From Pilaira anomala (Eukaryota; Mucoromycota; Mucoromycetes; Mucorales; Mucoraceae), in the NCBI GenBank assembly GCA_025716855.1, contig JAIXMQ010000046.1, positions 62,001 through 126,000 of the forward strand: a stretch of 64,000 nucleotides of DNA, read 5' to 3'. The translations under genes were made by a program, and so were the position numbers. Shown here piece by piece: positions 14,025 through 26,587 of the stretch. Each line of letters starts with the position of its first letter. The stretch's first letter is position 1. The notes beneath the pieces are model-generated. The model had not been told where the DNA came from. It did no database searches and saw only the letters and a program-made list of their open reading frames with translations.

Positions 14025-16642
14025 GACAGACGATCGTTGCTGTTGTCGCTTTTCTGAAAGTGATAGAGCGTAGTTAAATTCACATGTTTGATACATAACA
14101 CCTTTAGCACTGGTCTATAGATCCATTCATTGAAACAAATTTGACTCCAATATCAATTGCTCCTTATACCATATAGGCACTCATATCAGCTGGACTAACA
14201 CGCACTCTCAAAATCTGTTGCTACTGCTAACACAAGCATAACAATGGGGAACAAAAATGTGTTACAGATGTAGTGAAATGAGAGTATAACCTATGGGATT
14301 AAAATTAAAAACTCATGTGTAATAAAATAGCAACTCTTTGATGCAGAATGACCTGTGATATCTGTTCTGTTAGTGTGTGATATTTTTACTCTTTCCTTTT
14401 TTTCGGTATTTATTATTATAAGACAGAAGATAATACATGTTACTCAAGTTACATAATATGACTTTTATGGCTTCTTTGCCGCGCTCTTCCAAAGAATGAC
14501 CTCTATATTGTATTACATCGTCATGGTAACAAATGAAGCACTCAATGTATACAGTCAGTACCAAAGAAAAAACATGTATTATTATCCCTTGTTTCACCTT
14601 GTATTCAGCTGAAAGTATAGACTACTACACATATTAGACAAAGAAAAAAAAAAAGGGTGATGATCAAAAAAGATAAATGCGTTCATTCATGCTTACTGCA
14701 CTAAAGAGTAATTTAATTGCTAAAAATGTAATCAGGTTATATATCCCCACCTTCCTTTACCGGATACGAGCCGTTGTCTCCTCTCCTTTCCCAATCGAAC
14801 ACGACTCATTATTGATTTTATGTGTTAATTAATACAGTCAGGATTAAAACATCTTTTAAAATAGGTTATGCATTTAATTACACTAGCCACATAAATTGTG
14901 ACTTTTGTAAAATAAAGGGTTTGAATTGTGCAACAACAAATAAATAGTAAAATGATCAGTAGCATAAAAAAGGGTTGCTTTAAGCTTATTAAAATGTTGA
15001 TTTTTTTTTCTTTATAAAATTAATTTTAAGGTCATTCTTTCTTTGATATACTAAATCATTCATAATAATGTGGACTCATACTTGAATAAATTAAAAAAAA
15101 CTGAGATATACGAAGAGAGAGAGGTATTACGTTATTTTTTTTTATTTTTTTTTTTTTTTTTTTGACTTACTACGCACTTTTTTTTTTTAAGTTTCGCAGT
15201 TAAGGTGATGATCACAAGCAATATAGTGACAAAATTAAATTACACAAAAGACATGTGAATTAAGCGGACATTTCACTTACACCCAAACGTTTATTTTGAT
15301 TTCTTCCCCCCTATTTTTATCCAAGAAGCTACTGTATATTTCTTTCACTTATTCTCTTGATAATTTTGAGGCCTAATTAAATTGATAACATTACATAATT
15401 TTATACACTCGCACAAAAAAAAAAAGCGAATTTTATTTTATTTTATTTAAACTATGTACTCATCAAATAGTTTCATGTTACAAAATACACATTTTTGGTA
15501 AGAAATGTTTAGTAAATTTTTTGACTTAATAAAACACAATATGTAAGGTTTATTAAATATTTGATAGTAAACATTCAAAGTATGGTAACAAGTTTCTCTG
15601 TACTGCACATGTGAATTAAAGTTATTTTCTAACATTTACGCGGTTGTGTAATGATTTTCTACTAACGTTTAAAAAAAAAAATCATGCGCTTTTTTTTTCA
15701 TAAATGATATTAAGTAACAGCTAAACAAGGACGCGTAATACCTGAATAGAGATTTTCACTGTATCATAACTAACTCGAGAGTAGCATAAATTTACTTACA
15801 GTCATGATTTACAATAATCAATAGCAATTCTGATATTCTTGATATTTTCTAGTTATTCCTCATACAGGCGGTGCAAAATGATTATTTTGGTCCTCATTGG
15901 ACTGTAAATGTTGTCAAATAAAATAAGGTGCTAATTTTTTAAAGCGTTTAAAATGATGATTGTAATAGCAGCACTCAAATATAACCTTATAATGTCTACT
16001 GCCATCCGAATTAGAAAATATTTGATCTCATTATGTAATGTAATTTACAGATAACTTAGTAAATTGAATAGACTAAAACAAAAAGCACAGACCTCCCATT
16101 TATCAGTTATCAGTAAGTAAATAAAATCGTTTTTCAAGATACAATCTGGAAATCCTCGATATTAAAAGGGGAGTAGTAATTATAGTACGCAAAATTAAAC
16201 TACAAAATAATGATATCATTGGCAGCCAATAGTAAAGCAGTTTTTTTTTAAAAAAAAGATAGAAGGTATAGAATAAAAGAAATAACGTACCGCACTACGT
16301 ACTAGTGTGAATTAAAACCTTTTATAGACTAATAGTTACGTCGGGTATAATCCAGTCAAAAAAAAAATCAAAATGTAAATCACTTGAGAGATAAATGACT
16401 CACACACTTTATTTTTTGCTGTCAAAGTTTCCATACTTTTCGATGATTTTTTCTTTTTGTTTAACTGTAAAATTTAACAGAAAACTTTCGAATTTTCCCC
16501 GATACTACAAAGCAATAATTGGAAAAACCAAAATGAAACACTTGGATTATTAGAAATTCGGAACCTCAAAATATAGTTCGCTTTAATGATTATAATGCAA
16601 AACCCGCTTTTGATAGGTTGATTCACTGCTTGTTAGCTAGGG
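13281..16642. other. Gene-poor AT-rich stretch
   Basis: About 3.4 kb without an ORF that looks coding on either strand. It holds many A or T homopolymers (for example A about 13994-14023), a T9A8 palindrome at 16241-16257, and a short (TA)n run near 13675-13688. No tRNA, rRNA or transposase signature was recognised. Confidence 0.6.
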
Positions 16643-16650
16643 TATAAATA
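16643..16650 (+). promoter_or_regulatory. TATA box of the neutral trehalase gene
   Basis: TATAAATA lies 64 nt upstream of the chosen ATG at 16707, a spacing that suits a TATA box with a short leader. Assignment is by sequence and position only. Confidence 0.5.
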
Positions 16651-16706
16651 TATAATTATGTTCAGTAGATATCATATCTCTTTTTTGCTCATTTTTACTT
16701 TAAACT

Positions 16707-19341
16707 ATGATGGATAAGAGAAGAGAAAGCAACGAACCTACCGCTCCCCCATCAACTTACTATACAACAGGAAGAAATTCTCCCAGAAGCAGAACTAGAG
16801 CAAGTACAACTGTAAGTATTTCCTTTTCATTGAAAAAAAAAAAAAAAAAATGTTATTAATATTTGATACTATCAAAATAGAGAACTGGTTCAGTCAGTGC
16901 AAGCCACGCAAAGAATGATTTAAATAACGGTACTATACCAAGACGTGCATCTTATGGTAAGTCAAAAGTGTACACAAAATATATACGAATTAAAATCTTT
17001 ACTTAACTTTTCTATCTCTGAATTTATAGAGGACAAAGGAAAACATCGTCGCTTTTTAATAGACGTTGAAACCACATTAGCTCATATTTTGGAGCAAGAA
17101 GATACAAATGGCGATTTCCAAATCACAATTAATGATATGGGACCAAAAACATTATCATTAGGTACTGCTGATTCTGGTGGATACAAGCGTTTTCAAATCC
17201 GTGGTAATTACATGCTCTCCAACTTATTACAGGAATTGGCTTTAGCAAAGGATTTCGGTCGTAAGTATGTCGTTTTGGATGAAGAAAGATTGAATGAAAA
17301 TCCTGTCAGTCGCTTATCTCGAATGATACGTCATATCTTCTGGGACGGTCTAACTCGTTGTATTGATGGAGACGGATTAGAGGCTATCTGTTCCGATTCA
17401 AAGAATCGATCAAAGGATGTGGCACCTAGAATTTATATTCCGTACAATGAACATGAAATTTATGATTATTATAAACAAGTCGCCAAAGACAAGAGCCATT
17501 TGAATTTAGATGTTCAATATTTACCCAAGGATATCACTCCCGAATATGTTAAAAGTATCAACGAGAAGCCCGGTATTTTAGCTTTAGCTATGCACAAGGT
17601 AAAAGATGATAAGGGTAACACCACTTTCAAAGGCGTTCCATTTGTTGTTCCAGGTGGCCGATTCAACGAAATGTATGGTTGGGACTCTTATTTCGAGGCC
17701 TTGGGTTTGATGGCAGATGGTCGTATTGAACTCGCTCGTGGTATGGCCGAGAACTTTGCCTATGAAATTAAACATTACGGGAAAATTCTCAACGCAAACA
17801 GATCTTATTATTTATCTCGTTCTCAACCTCCACTCTTGACTGATTTGGCTATCAAGGTTTATGAAAAGTTGGATCCCACAAAAGAAAAAGAAAACAAGGC
17901 TTGGCTTCGAGAAATTTTGAAGTCAGCCATTAAAGAATACCACAATGTTTGGATGTCTGAGCCTAGACTTGATAAGAAAACCATGTTGTCTCGATACCGC
18001 CCTGAAGGAGTAGGTATTCCTCCTGAAACTGAAGCATCTCATTTCGATCATATCATTAGCAAATTTGCCAAGAAGCATGGTCTTACTATCCCTGAATTTA
18101 ATGATAAGTATAACGATGGTGTCATCAAGGAGCCAGAGTTGGATGAATACTTTTTACATGATCGTGCTGTTAGAGAATCTGGTCATGACACAACTTATCG
18201 TTTCGAAGGTGTCTGTGCTAATCTTGCCACAGTCGACCTAAACGCTCTTTTATACAAGTATGAGACTGATATTGCCGATTGTATCACAGATTATTTGGGT
18301 GACGACTTGGAAGATTTTGATGGAAATAAACAGTCCGCAGCTGAATGGTCTGAACGTGCTTCAAAGAGAAGAGAAAGAATTGACAAATACTTATGGAATG
18401 AAAAGGAACATCTTTATTTTGATTATGATACTGTCAAGGAAGAGATGACTACATATGAAAGTGTCACTGCTTATTGGACGATGTGGGCAGGTTGTGCTTC
18501 TCCTGAACAAGCTTCTAAATTAGCTCAAAGTCTTTACAAGTTTGAAGTGACAGGTGGTTTAGTATCAGGTACTGAAAAATCTCGTGGTCATATCACCCTC
18601 GACCGCCCTAATCGTCAATGGGACTTCCCCTTTGGTTGGGCTCCTCATCAAATTTTGGCTTGGCAAGCATTTGAAAACTATGGAATGTCAGATATCGCTT
18701 GTCGTTTGGCTTATCGTTTCTTGTATACAATCACAAAAGCCTTTGTAGACTTTAACGGTGTTGTTCCTGAGAAATTTGATGTAGTCAATTTATCCCATCA
18801 AGTTGAAGTTGAGTACGGTAATGTTGGTGTCGATTTCAAATTTGTACCAAGAGAAGGTTTCGGTTGGATGAACGCTTCATTCGAACTTGGTCTCACTTAT
18901 CTCAATATGAATTCTCGTAGAGCTTTAGGTACTATAACCGATCCCGACACATTATTCGCCAAGATGCTTCAAAGTGAAATCGCTAAATTATCTGCTGCTG
19001 AACAAAGAGAAGCCAGCCTTATTCGTCGTAAGTCAACCATTGCTGCCCGTAAGATTACTCATGGTGGTGATGCCATGTCTGTTGTCACCAAAATTAATCC
19101 TGAGGATATTATGAGACAATCTTTAAATATGCCTAAATCTCCTGAAGCTCTTGATAATTTCTTCTCGTCCCCAAGACCTGACGATGATGATGTTATTCCC
19201 GTTACTGTAGATGAAACCTTTGAGTTGCCCTCTACTGTGTTTGGAGAGACAGTCCAAGGATCTTATGAGTTTGGCGAGCCTGCTCCAGAAGCTCCAGATG
19301 CTTCAGAAGACACTCTTCAAGTACCAACACCGCCTAATTAG
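16707..19341 (+). CDS. NTH1: Neutral trehalase (GH37), cytosolic, Nth1-type
   Basis: Hydrolyses trehalose to two glucose molecules in the cytosol, mobilising the spore and stress sugar. Exons 16707-16811, 16881-16956 and 17030-19341 give 830 residues (yeast Nth1 is 751). The first two exons are short and use clean GTAAGT donors. The product has a basic, Ser-rich N-terminus ending in RRAS (residues 56-59), a protein kinase A-type site as in other neutral trehalases. Next is the calcium-binding loop DTNGDFQITIND (85-96). The catalytic (alpha/alpha)6 barrel carries both trehalase signatures: PGGRFNEMYGWDSYF from 268 and QWDFPFGWAPHQ from 590. A disordered acidic tail of about 60 residues follows, longer than usual. 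The calcium loop and lack of a signal peptide separate it from acid trehalase. Activation by PKA and calcium is known for the family and inferred here. Confidence 0.95.
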
Positions 19342-19648
19342 ACTTAAGAGCAAATCTAGACTTAGGAACGATTTTTTTTTTGTACATAAAATATTCATAA
19401 TTATATAATAAAAGAAACTTATAACTAATTCTACATGTTTATTTCTATGCGTGTTTAATGATACGAGTAGAAGTTCAATATCGTATTAAAATATTTTTGG
19501 ATTGCTTTACCAAAAAAAAAAAAAAGACTATTCTGACTTAAGTTAGGATTGTCCAGTCTTATCTAGTTATTTGGATTTAAGAATTGTTAGTATGCTAACA
19601 AGATATTTCATTTGCGAGATCTAGGAAATATGATAAAAGAGATATGCC

Positions 19649-19679
<31 letters not shown>

Positions 19680-19943
19680 GAGTATCTGAAACAAACGTCT
19701 TATCTCTCCTCAAATCAAATATCAAGTTTTATTATCAGAAAAACTTACTTTCGAACTAAATTAAAGATCTGTGCCGATACATAAACAGTGGCGACTGCTG
19801 TGTCAATTGAATAAATAATTTTTATATTATACGTTTATTACTCATTTACATCTAAATTGGATTTGTGTTTTTTTTTATATAGAAAGAAAGGAATTTTGTT
19901 TATACAAAATAATACAGCAGAAAAGTGAATAGCTCGCATCCAG
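19342..19943. other. Intergenic, convergent 3' ends of NTH1 and RRP36
   Basis: AT-rich spacer with an AATAAA-like signal around 19406 and a T homopolymer of nearly 30 nt ending at 19679. Nothing coding is visible. Confidence 0.6.
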
Positions 19944-21315
19944 TTAATCGGTAGCTGCTGATCTTCTGTTGAAAGGTAAATGCTTTCTGTCCTTTGTCGT
20001 GTTTCTCTTACGACGTTTCTCCAAGATACGATCAACAGTCTTAGCACCCATCTTTTGGTATCTATCCATCAAATCAAGCTTACGTTTCTCAGCTATATTT
20101 TTTTTTTTTTTTAAAAAAAAAAGAGTCAACAATAAGCATAATGCAAAATAATAATAATAATAATAATTACATCTCTTAAGGAAATAAGGAGTTTTTCCTT
20201 CTTTAACCAATTCTGCTTCTTGCTTCTTTCTGTCACGTATGAGTTGTTGTTTTCTCTTTTTCTCTTGTTCGAATTTATCAGCAGAAACCTTTTTTATGAA
20301 AAAAAAAAAAAAATCGGTTAACTGAATAGTATATTTTGACGTTTTAAGTTTTGTATTACCATTTTCAATAACAATCCCTTGATACGTTCTTGTTCCTCAG
20401 GATCACGCTCTTTCTTTAGACTATCTTTCAACATATCAATTTCTGATTTCTTGTAATCATTTAAGAAATTATACGATTTTTCAAACAAGTCTTGATTCAA
20501 TTGACCTGAAAGCTTATCAAATCTTGGATCACGACGTTTCTATTTGAATACAGATGAATAGATTAATTTTTTTTTTTTTAAAAAAAAAGTTTGCAATGAC
20601 ATTTTTTCTTACTTCAGCTGGTAATGCAACTACATCTCTATAACGACCTACAGCGCGCTTAGATGATACTTCCATTGGTCTATCAGACACACTCTAGTTT
20701 AGTAACTATTGTATTCCATTTTTCATGCATTTACTTACTTGTGTTTATTCTCTCTCTTCATATCTTCCTTTGTAAGCTTCACTTTATTCGTCTTTTTTAA
20801 TTTCTTTGAAGCTCCTTTAAGGTCCTTTAAAATTTGTTCCTTTGAAACACCTGCTGTCTTTTTCTTTGGTGCTTTATCATTACTGAATTCTTTCATGCCC
20901 ATTTTTCCTTTAATTTCTGCAAGTTGTTCAAAGGACACATGAGCGAGATCTATATATATAAAAAGAAAGAGTTGCAAATTTAGATCTTGATCGTTTTTTT
21001 TTCTCGAATCGTTTTTTTTTATGCTGTACCTCTTTTAAGCTTCGCTAACTGAGCTGCTTTAGTTTCTTTATCATCTTCCTCTTCTTCTTCTTCTTCTTCT
21101 TCTTCTTCCTCCTCGTCCTCCTCCTCACTATCCTCTTCGTCTTCTGATCCTAACTCGTTATCCTAAATTGAAACAAAAAGTTTAAAACAAGAAAAAAAAA
21201 ACTCAAAAAAAAAAAATATATATATTACACTTTGCTCTTCTTCGTCGCTCTCATAACGGTTTCTTTCTTCTTCCGAATCAGACTCGACAACTTGTTCTCT
21301 CTTTTTAAAGGCCAT
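19944..21315 (-). CDS. RRP36: rRNA processing protein Rrp36 (SSU processome)
   Basis: Nucleolar factor needed for early cleavages of pre-rRNA and 40S subunit assembly. Seven exons were assembled by frame: 21315-21229, 21162-21030, 20949-20739, 20691-20613, 20539-20360, 20288-20171 and 20092-19944, giving 318 residues. The N-terminal third is acidic, with a long Glu run (exon 2) typical of nucleolar proteins. Family motifs follow: RPMEVSSKRAV in exon 4, RRDPRFD in exon 5, and KEGKTPYFLKR joined to SEKRKLDLMDRY across the last intron. The C-terminus is Lys/Arg-rich. The exon 4 acceptor is the least certain: the GAG at 20694-20692 keeps the frame, while the TAG two bases before it would break it. 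Introns hold T/A palindromes (20098-20122 and 20567-20588). Confidence 0.88.
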
Positions 21316-21814
21316 TTTATGTAAACAAAACGTTAAAGAAAGGGAAAATATTTTTGAAGCTGTGTCTTAAAAAAAGCCACTCTAATATTGGCGGCAGTAA
21401 TTATTATGCCAACAATGGATTATAAACAAAAAACTGTGTATCTTGTAAATGTTTTAAGGTATGATACTTGGAATACTGTAGCTTCCCAGATAGCCCAAGG
21501 TATATAAGGCAGCTACATTATTATGATTATGCCCCCCAAAAAAAAAAAAAAAATAGGGTATTGTAACTTTAGATATGTTTTTTTTTCTGTTTTCCCATTT
21601 ATCAAATTGCATTATTGGAGCGGAATGCTCTATTGTGGGAGAAACACTTGACTATGTTGTGTAATTTACGCTTTGATCAGCCTGTGCCTTTTTAACCAAC
21701 CCAACGTACTGGGGGACTTTACATGTCCGATTGGGGGGTCGTCGCCAAATACCAACCACAGAAAAAAAAAAAAGGGAAACCATATTTCCTTTGTTACTTA
21801 ATATATTCAATACC
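21316..21814. promoter_or_regulatory. Divergent promoter region between RRP36 and the mitofissin gene
   Basis: About 500 bp separates the two start codons, which face away from each other, so both promoters must lie here. It contains several A/T runs and no obvious TATA box at a standard spacing. Confidence 0.5.
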
Positions 21815-22095
21815 ATGTGGGGTCGTTTGTTTCATTTCACAGCAGATGCTGTTCTTATTTCCGCTGTACTTGCCGGTATTAAAAGAAATTCAGGCTTACA
21901 GTAAGTTGAATTTTAGATGAATGTAAGAATAGATCTTTTTTTTTTAAACATGTCTACATTAGACCTGCAACCGACAAGATTGAAAACGAAGATGTGCGTA
22001 AATACGTGAATAAGTATCTCGATGTGGGTGAATGGGTTGTGGACTCAAGTGTAGTTTTTATGAACAATTCACCTTATTTTGAACGTAAAAATTGA
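21815..22095 (+). CDS. ATG44: Mitofissin Atg44 homologue (DUF1748 family)
   Basis: Small protein of the mitochondrial intermembrane space. In yeasts, Atg44 thins membranes to split mitochondria for mitophagy. Two exons, 21815-21900 and 21963-22095, are joined by a GTAAGT...TTAG intron and encode 72 residues, the size of known Atg44 (about 73). The sequence begins MWGRLFHFTADAVLISAVLAG, an amphipathic N-terminal helix, then IKRNSG, a polar loop, RKYVNKYLDVGE, and a C-terminal SPYFERK. These are the conserved blocks of the former DUF1748 family (PF08520, from memory). Each half alone is under 45 residues. There is no signal peptide and no strongly hydrophobic transmembrane span. Assignment rests on whole-length pattern recognition. 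Confidence 0.85.
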
Positions 22096-22616
22096 AAATG
22101 GTATAGATTTGCCTAAAAAAAAAAAAAACTGTACATCTCTTTACATGTAAAATAAAGTGTTTTTCAATCGAACAATTCACGTATATCAATTTAATTCGGG
22201 AAAAAAAAATATATATAAGTGCGGTTTTCAATACCTATAAAATTAAATCCCTATGAAGTAGTTATCAATCAACTGTATACTTTTGCTCACGATTGTACGC
22301 ACTTAACGATAAAAACATAGTTTTAACTTTTATGCAAAAAAAAAAAAAAAAGTTCTTTTAGTTGGTCAGACCATATATTCATATTAATATGTAGATGCTC
22401 ATAGGTTTTTTTTTGGGGAAAATAATTTGATCTAGACCAACAGTAATGATACAAAAACAGTATTAAAAAAGAACTCGAACGAATGAAAGGTGATGCCGAT
22501 GAGACTTTTTAGGAAACTGAAAAAAAGTTAAGTCTAGAAACTTTTTTTTTTTTTTACTCTATATATAAAATTTCTTTGGCATTACACTGAATTCATATGA
22601 TTAATAAGTAGAACAT

Positions 22617-22623
<7 letters not shown>

Positions 22624-22648
<25 letters not shown>
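22624..22648. repeat. (TA)n microsatellite
   Basis: About 12 TA repeats in the gene desert downstream of the mitofissin gene. Confidence 0.95.
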
Positions 22649-22654
<6 letters not shown>

Positions 22655-22824
22655 TCATGTACTCAAGTTCGAAATTAAAATATATGAAAAAGTTATCTTA
22701 AAGAATTAAACCAATAGTTAATAATCACTCTCAAAAAAGAAACTCTATATGGTAAAAAAAAATATGAGAACTTCCAAACGATCACATGAATCGTGTAAAA
22801 AATCACAAACATTCTTAAAACGCC

Positions 22825-22855
<31 letters not shown>

Positions 22856-24947
22856 TTAATGGCTCACGTGGCTTTATACGGCATAACAAAAGATTACTTT
22901 GTAAACACCAGTATAAATCCAATACATATTACTAAAGACTATCTAGTAAAAAAAAAAAAAAATGCATTTATTATACAATTATTGATTAATTCAAAAAAAG
23001 AGACTAACACCCGCATTATTTGCTTTAAATTCATCATATGATGCTAGTTTCAGTTTGACAGATATATATGTGTATTTTTTTTAGATCAACTTGTGTGTTC
23101 CCCGATTATCGATTCTATGAAATATAAATCGAATGACAACATTTGACGTATATATATATAAAAAACAGTCTTGTTTATGAAAACGCATGCGTTAGAGAAA
23201 AATGTCCCGGTTTGAAATCAAGAAAAAATAGAGAAGCTATATGTACTTATCTGAATGGATAAAGTGCACACATTTGTATTATTCACTATCATGATCTGGG
23301 ACTTAGTTAAACAGTCAATTGAATCTATTGCCAATCTACAGATAATTTTATATTAACTAAAGGGATTACATTTTGAACCGGCTCAATTTAATTTTGCAGG
23401 GAAGAAAATAGACCTTTGCCTAAATTGAGTGTGTATACTCATCAGTTATCTCTTATAAGACATGAAATTCCTAAATCATCACACTGAGAGTGTCTCTTGT
23501 ATATGTTAGAAACAAATCGAAAGAGATAATATTCCATTATTCTTACTTAACAAGAGCTGCTATGACATCTAAGTAAATAAAAAAAGAGTGTGATATTACC
23601 GGTTATGCCCGCAAGGTTTCCACTAATGACACTATACAGAATCAAAATCAGACTTCTGCTTAGCCTTTTGGTCTACTCAGTACAACAATATCAAATGGAT
23701 CATAATAAAGGATTATATTTTACATCTAAAAATATTCATCATGATTTCTTTTAAAAAAACAAAATAATGGTGTAATTGATATACATCGCTCATAGCTTAA
23801 TCTATAATGGATATAGTATGCTCTAAATCAATGAAGCATGCTACATATTTTTACATTAGGTCTTCATCGGCTTATTTCAGGATGAATGAGTTAAAACCGT
23901 CGCAATGTATCCGAGCTGTATACTCTACGCATTCTTTTATTTTATAAAAATAGAATCCTACTTTTTTTTTTTATATATATATTATTAAGCTGATGGAATT
24001 ATGCGCTCTTTGTGTTTTAACTCTTGAGAAAAGGTATATATCACAGAAAAAATTTGTTATTATAAATGGCAAATACTTTTTTCCATTTTGTGCGACACTG
24101 GTTTTTTAAAACATACTACTACACAACACCTTTAAAAAAGTGAGACAATTCTTTTTTACGAGATGAGTAGACCATCGTGTGCCACACGCAAAAATAATCA
24201 CAATTAAGAAGATGATTTATATTCAATTTGTATTTTCATGTCTGAGCTGTTTGAGGAACTATAGGAGAGAAATGTACTAAAAGGCTTTTACACTATCATA
24301 ATAATTTACGTCAACTCCCGATTACCTATCATAGTGAGTGGGATGATAATTTCAAAAAAGAAAAAGGATTGCGTACTATGTTAGGTTAATTATGTAACAG
24401 GTTTTTTTTTTTGGATTATAATATTCTAATATTCATAACAGTGATGTAAGTAAAAACGTAAATAAATATGCAATAAAAAAAAAAGTTTGATTCAGTTTTT
24501 TTTTTTTTTTTTTTTTTTGAATGATACGCGTCTTGACAAAGATTTCTTATTTAACGCAATGTCACGCTTATTAAACACATACTAATGGGGATATGTGCAT
24601 GAAGGCGTAAAACGGGATACAATAATTGTGTGTCTCGTTTCATTTTTATATATACATTTTATCACATTCTGAAAAAAAAGCCATGTAGTTTCTCTTTTTT
24701 TTTTTTTTAGTACTCAATGAACATAGTTTTCTCTCTGGTAATGCTGGTTTTTTTTATCTTTTGTGTCAAGCCTAATCACACTTGGGACTTAAATGTAAAG
24801 CTTTAGAGAGAAAGCTATTATACAATGATCAGAAAGAAAAAAAAAATCATATATACAAATACCAAATAAATAATAGATCCCTATTTCTTACGATTTACAC
24901 ACGCGCGCACACACACACACATAGGTGTAACAATCATAAAAATGAAT

Positions 24948-24948
<1 letters not shown>

Positions 24949-24972
<24 letters not shown>
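24949..24972. repeat. (CT)n microsatellite
   Basis: About 12 CT repeats, with a (CA)n run some 30 nt upstream (24906-24921). Confidence 0.95.
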
Positions 24973-24978
<6 letters not shown>

Positions 24979-26023
24979 CAGTTACAGCATAAATGTTACT
25001 TAGCTCTCCCTTCGCTTTTCTTTCTTTATAAATTTAGATGAATATAAAATTTAAAAGATTGGGTACCTAACCCTTTATTTGTGTCACGTCAATTCTATCT
25101 CCTTTAACTGCATCAAGAATAGTTGGTCTCATAATATTTTTTTTTTTTTTTTTTTTACGAAGAGGGACTATATAAAGAATAAGAGCGTCTCGGTTCATAA
25201 AATGTAGATAGCAGGGGGTTGATAAGTTAACACCCTTTTTTTTTAAAAAAAAGAAATCTATCAGCCATATGACAAAAGAGAGAAAAAAAAAAAATTCCCT
25301 CCTTAGAATGAGGATTATTCAAACGATAGAGTTTTATTAAACAATAAGTTACCACAGACCAGTAAAAAACGGGAAAATGAGTGAAAAAAAAAAAAAAAAA
25401 ATTCAGAAGTGTATGACAGGGTATGTAGGACAAAAGGTTGTATAACTGACGGATTCAAGCAAAAAAAAAAAAAAAAAAGTTAATCTCTATCTTTGTCGTT
25501 GTCAATGACCTGTTTATAAATGAATCCCGTAAATAATATTGGTTAGATGATAAGGGATGATGTTACCAAGGACATAAAAGGGTTCTTTTTTTTTTTTTTT
25601 TTGGAGAAACAAAAAGGAATAGTTATTTACAGGTCCCACGCTTACTAGACAGGTACCTTGGGAATTTTAAATGTCAAAGGACAGTCGTCAATTCCTTTTA
25701 GTTTTTGAGATAGAAAACTGACATGGATATACTATTTGAATTATTGTGTTATAATAATAATCTGATACGTTACAATATGTACATTTTTGTATATATATAT
25801 ATATTTTTTTTTAAAAAAAAATGGACAGGATATAGAGTATAGACTTTTATTATGCAGATGTTTAATTGAATAAAAAGTATATATGTATGCTTGGGTTTAC
25901 TTTAATATGTATATATTCAATTTGATAAAGAGAGAGGGAGAGAGAGCGACAGAGCGACAGAGCGAGAGAGGAATGATCGTGTGAATAAAAAAAAAAAAAA
26001 AATAGTTGTTATTCCGGTAATAT

Positions 26024-26368
26024 TTACAATGGTGTGTAACTAGTAGTAGTAGTAGTAGTAGTAGTAGTAGAGGTAGTGGATGACATTGAATCCGATAACA
26101 CGGAAGAGCTATTGTCTTCTTCATAGGACCACGCCGAGAATTGATCATCATCAATATATTTTTGATCAAATGTAGGCTTGGGAATAGTGATGTGAGGTGG
26201 TTTTGAGTTACGCTTTAATGGTGGAGTTGGTCTTGTAGGAATTAATTTCATATCGGTCGCTCTTCCCGCTCCTTTTAAATAATATTGTGGTTCATAAAGC
26301 ATAATTGGCTCTGAAGAAGGTTCTAAAGTAGATCCTGAGTATCTTGGGAGAGCAAATGATAAGACCAT
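26024..26368 (-). CDS. Hypothetical 114-codon ORF, separate gene or last exon of the WRKY-like gene
   Basis: An open frame from ATG 26368 to a stop at 26024. The product is polar, with a Pro/Lys-rich middle, an aromatic/acidic patch (DDDQFSAWSYEEDN) and a Ser/Thr tail encoded by a repeated trinucleotide (26041-26070). No domain was recognised. It may be a separate small gene, or the last exon of the upstream WRKY-like gene. A donor GTAAAT at 26591-26586 sits just before that gene's stop, and an acceptor CCAAG ends at 26343. Joining them keeps both frames and extends the regulator to 471 residues. The skipped 249 nt hold C, A and A homopolymer runs on that strand, then a pyrimidine-rich tract, as an intron here might. 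Composition favours an unstructured region, such as a transcription factor tail. Confidence 0.5.
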   Translation of the reverse strand: MVLSFALPRYSGSTLEPSSEPIMLYEPQYYLKGAGRATDMKLIPTRPTPPLKRNSKPPHITIPKPTFDQKYIDDDQFSAWSYEEDNSSSVLSDSMSSTTSTTTTTTTTTSYTPL

Positions 26369-26441
26369 ATTGTTTAATGTATATTAGAAAAGAAAAGAAA
26401 AGAGACAAAGGAATTAAAATTAAAATTAAATTTGATATTTA

Positions 26442-26447
<6 letters not shown>

Positions 26448-26485
<38 letters not shown>
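26448..26485. repeat. T38 homopolymer
   Basis: Thirty-eight consecutive T, one of the longest homopolymers in the window. A T18 run and a G12 run follow within 90 nt. Confidence 0.95.
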
Positions 26486-26488
<3 letters not shown>

Positions 26489-26587
26489 TCATTAGGTAAT
26501 AATAAATTCAGAAGAAACGAACCATTTTTTTTTTTTTTTTTTGTATTTGGGGGGGGGGGGGTATTCAAACAAATTAAGCAATATTAT

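Larger units (their letters stand above)
22096..26023. other. 3.9 kb gene desert with microsatellites and homopolymers
   Basis: No credible coding region on either strand. Contents: (TA)n at 22624-22648, (CA)n at 24906-24921, (CT)n at 24949-24972, T/A palindromes at 25236-25252 and 25804-25821, and numerous A or T runs of 12-30 nt. No tRNA or snRNA was recognised. Confidence 0.6.

Noticed and set aside
22859..23041. Small plus-strand ORF in the gene desert
   Set aside because: Low complexity, rich in Lys from A runs, and without neighbours or motifs.
23655..23690. Slight likeness to the 5' end of U2 snRNA (TTAGCCTTTTGGTC)
   Set aside because: The match stops after about a dozen bases; no branch-site pairing region or Sm site follows.
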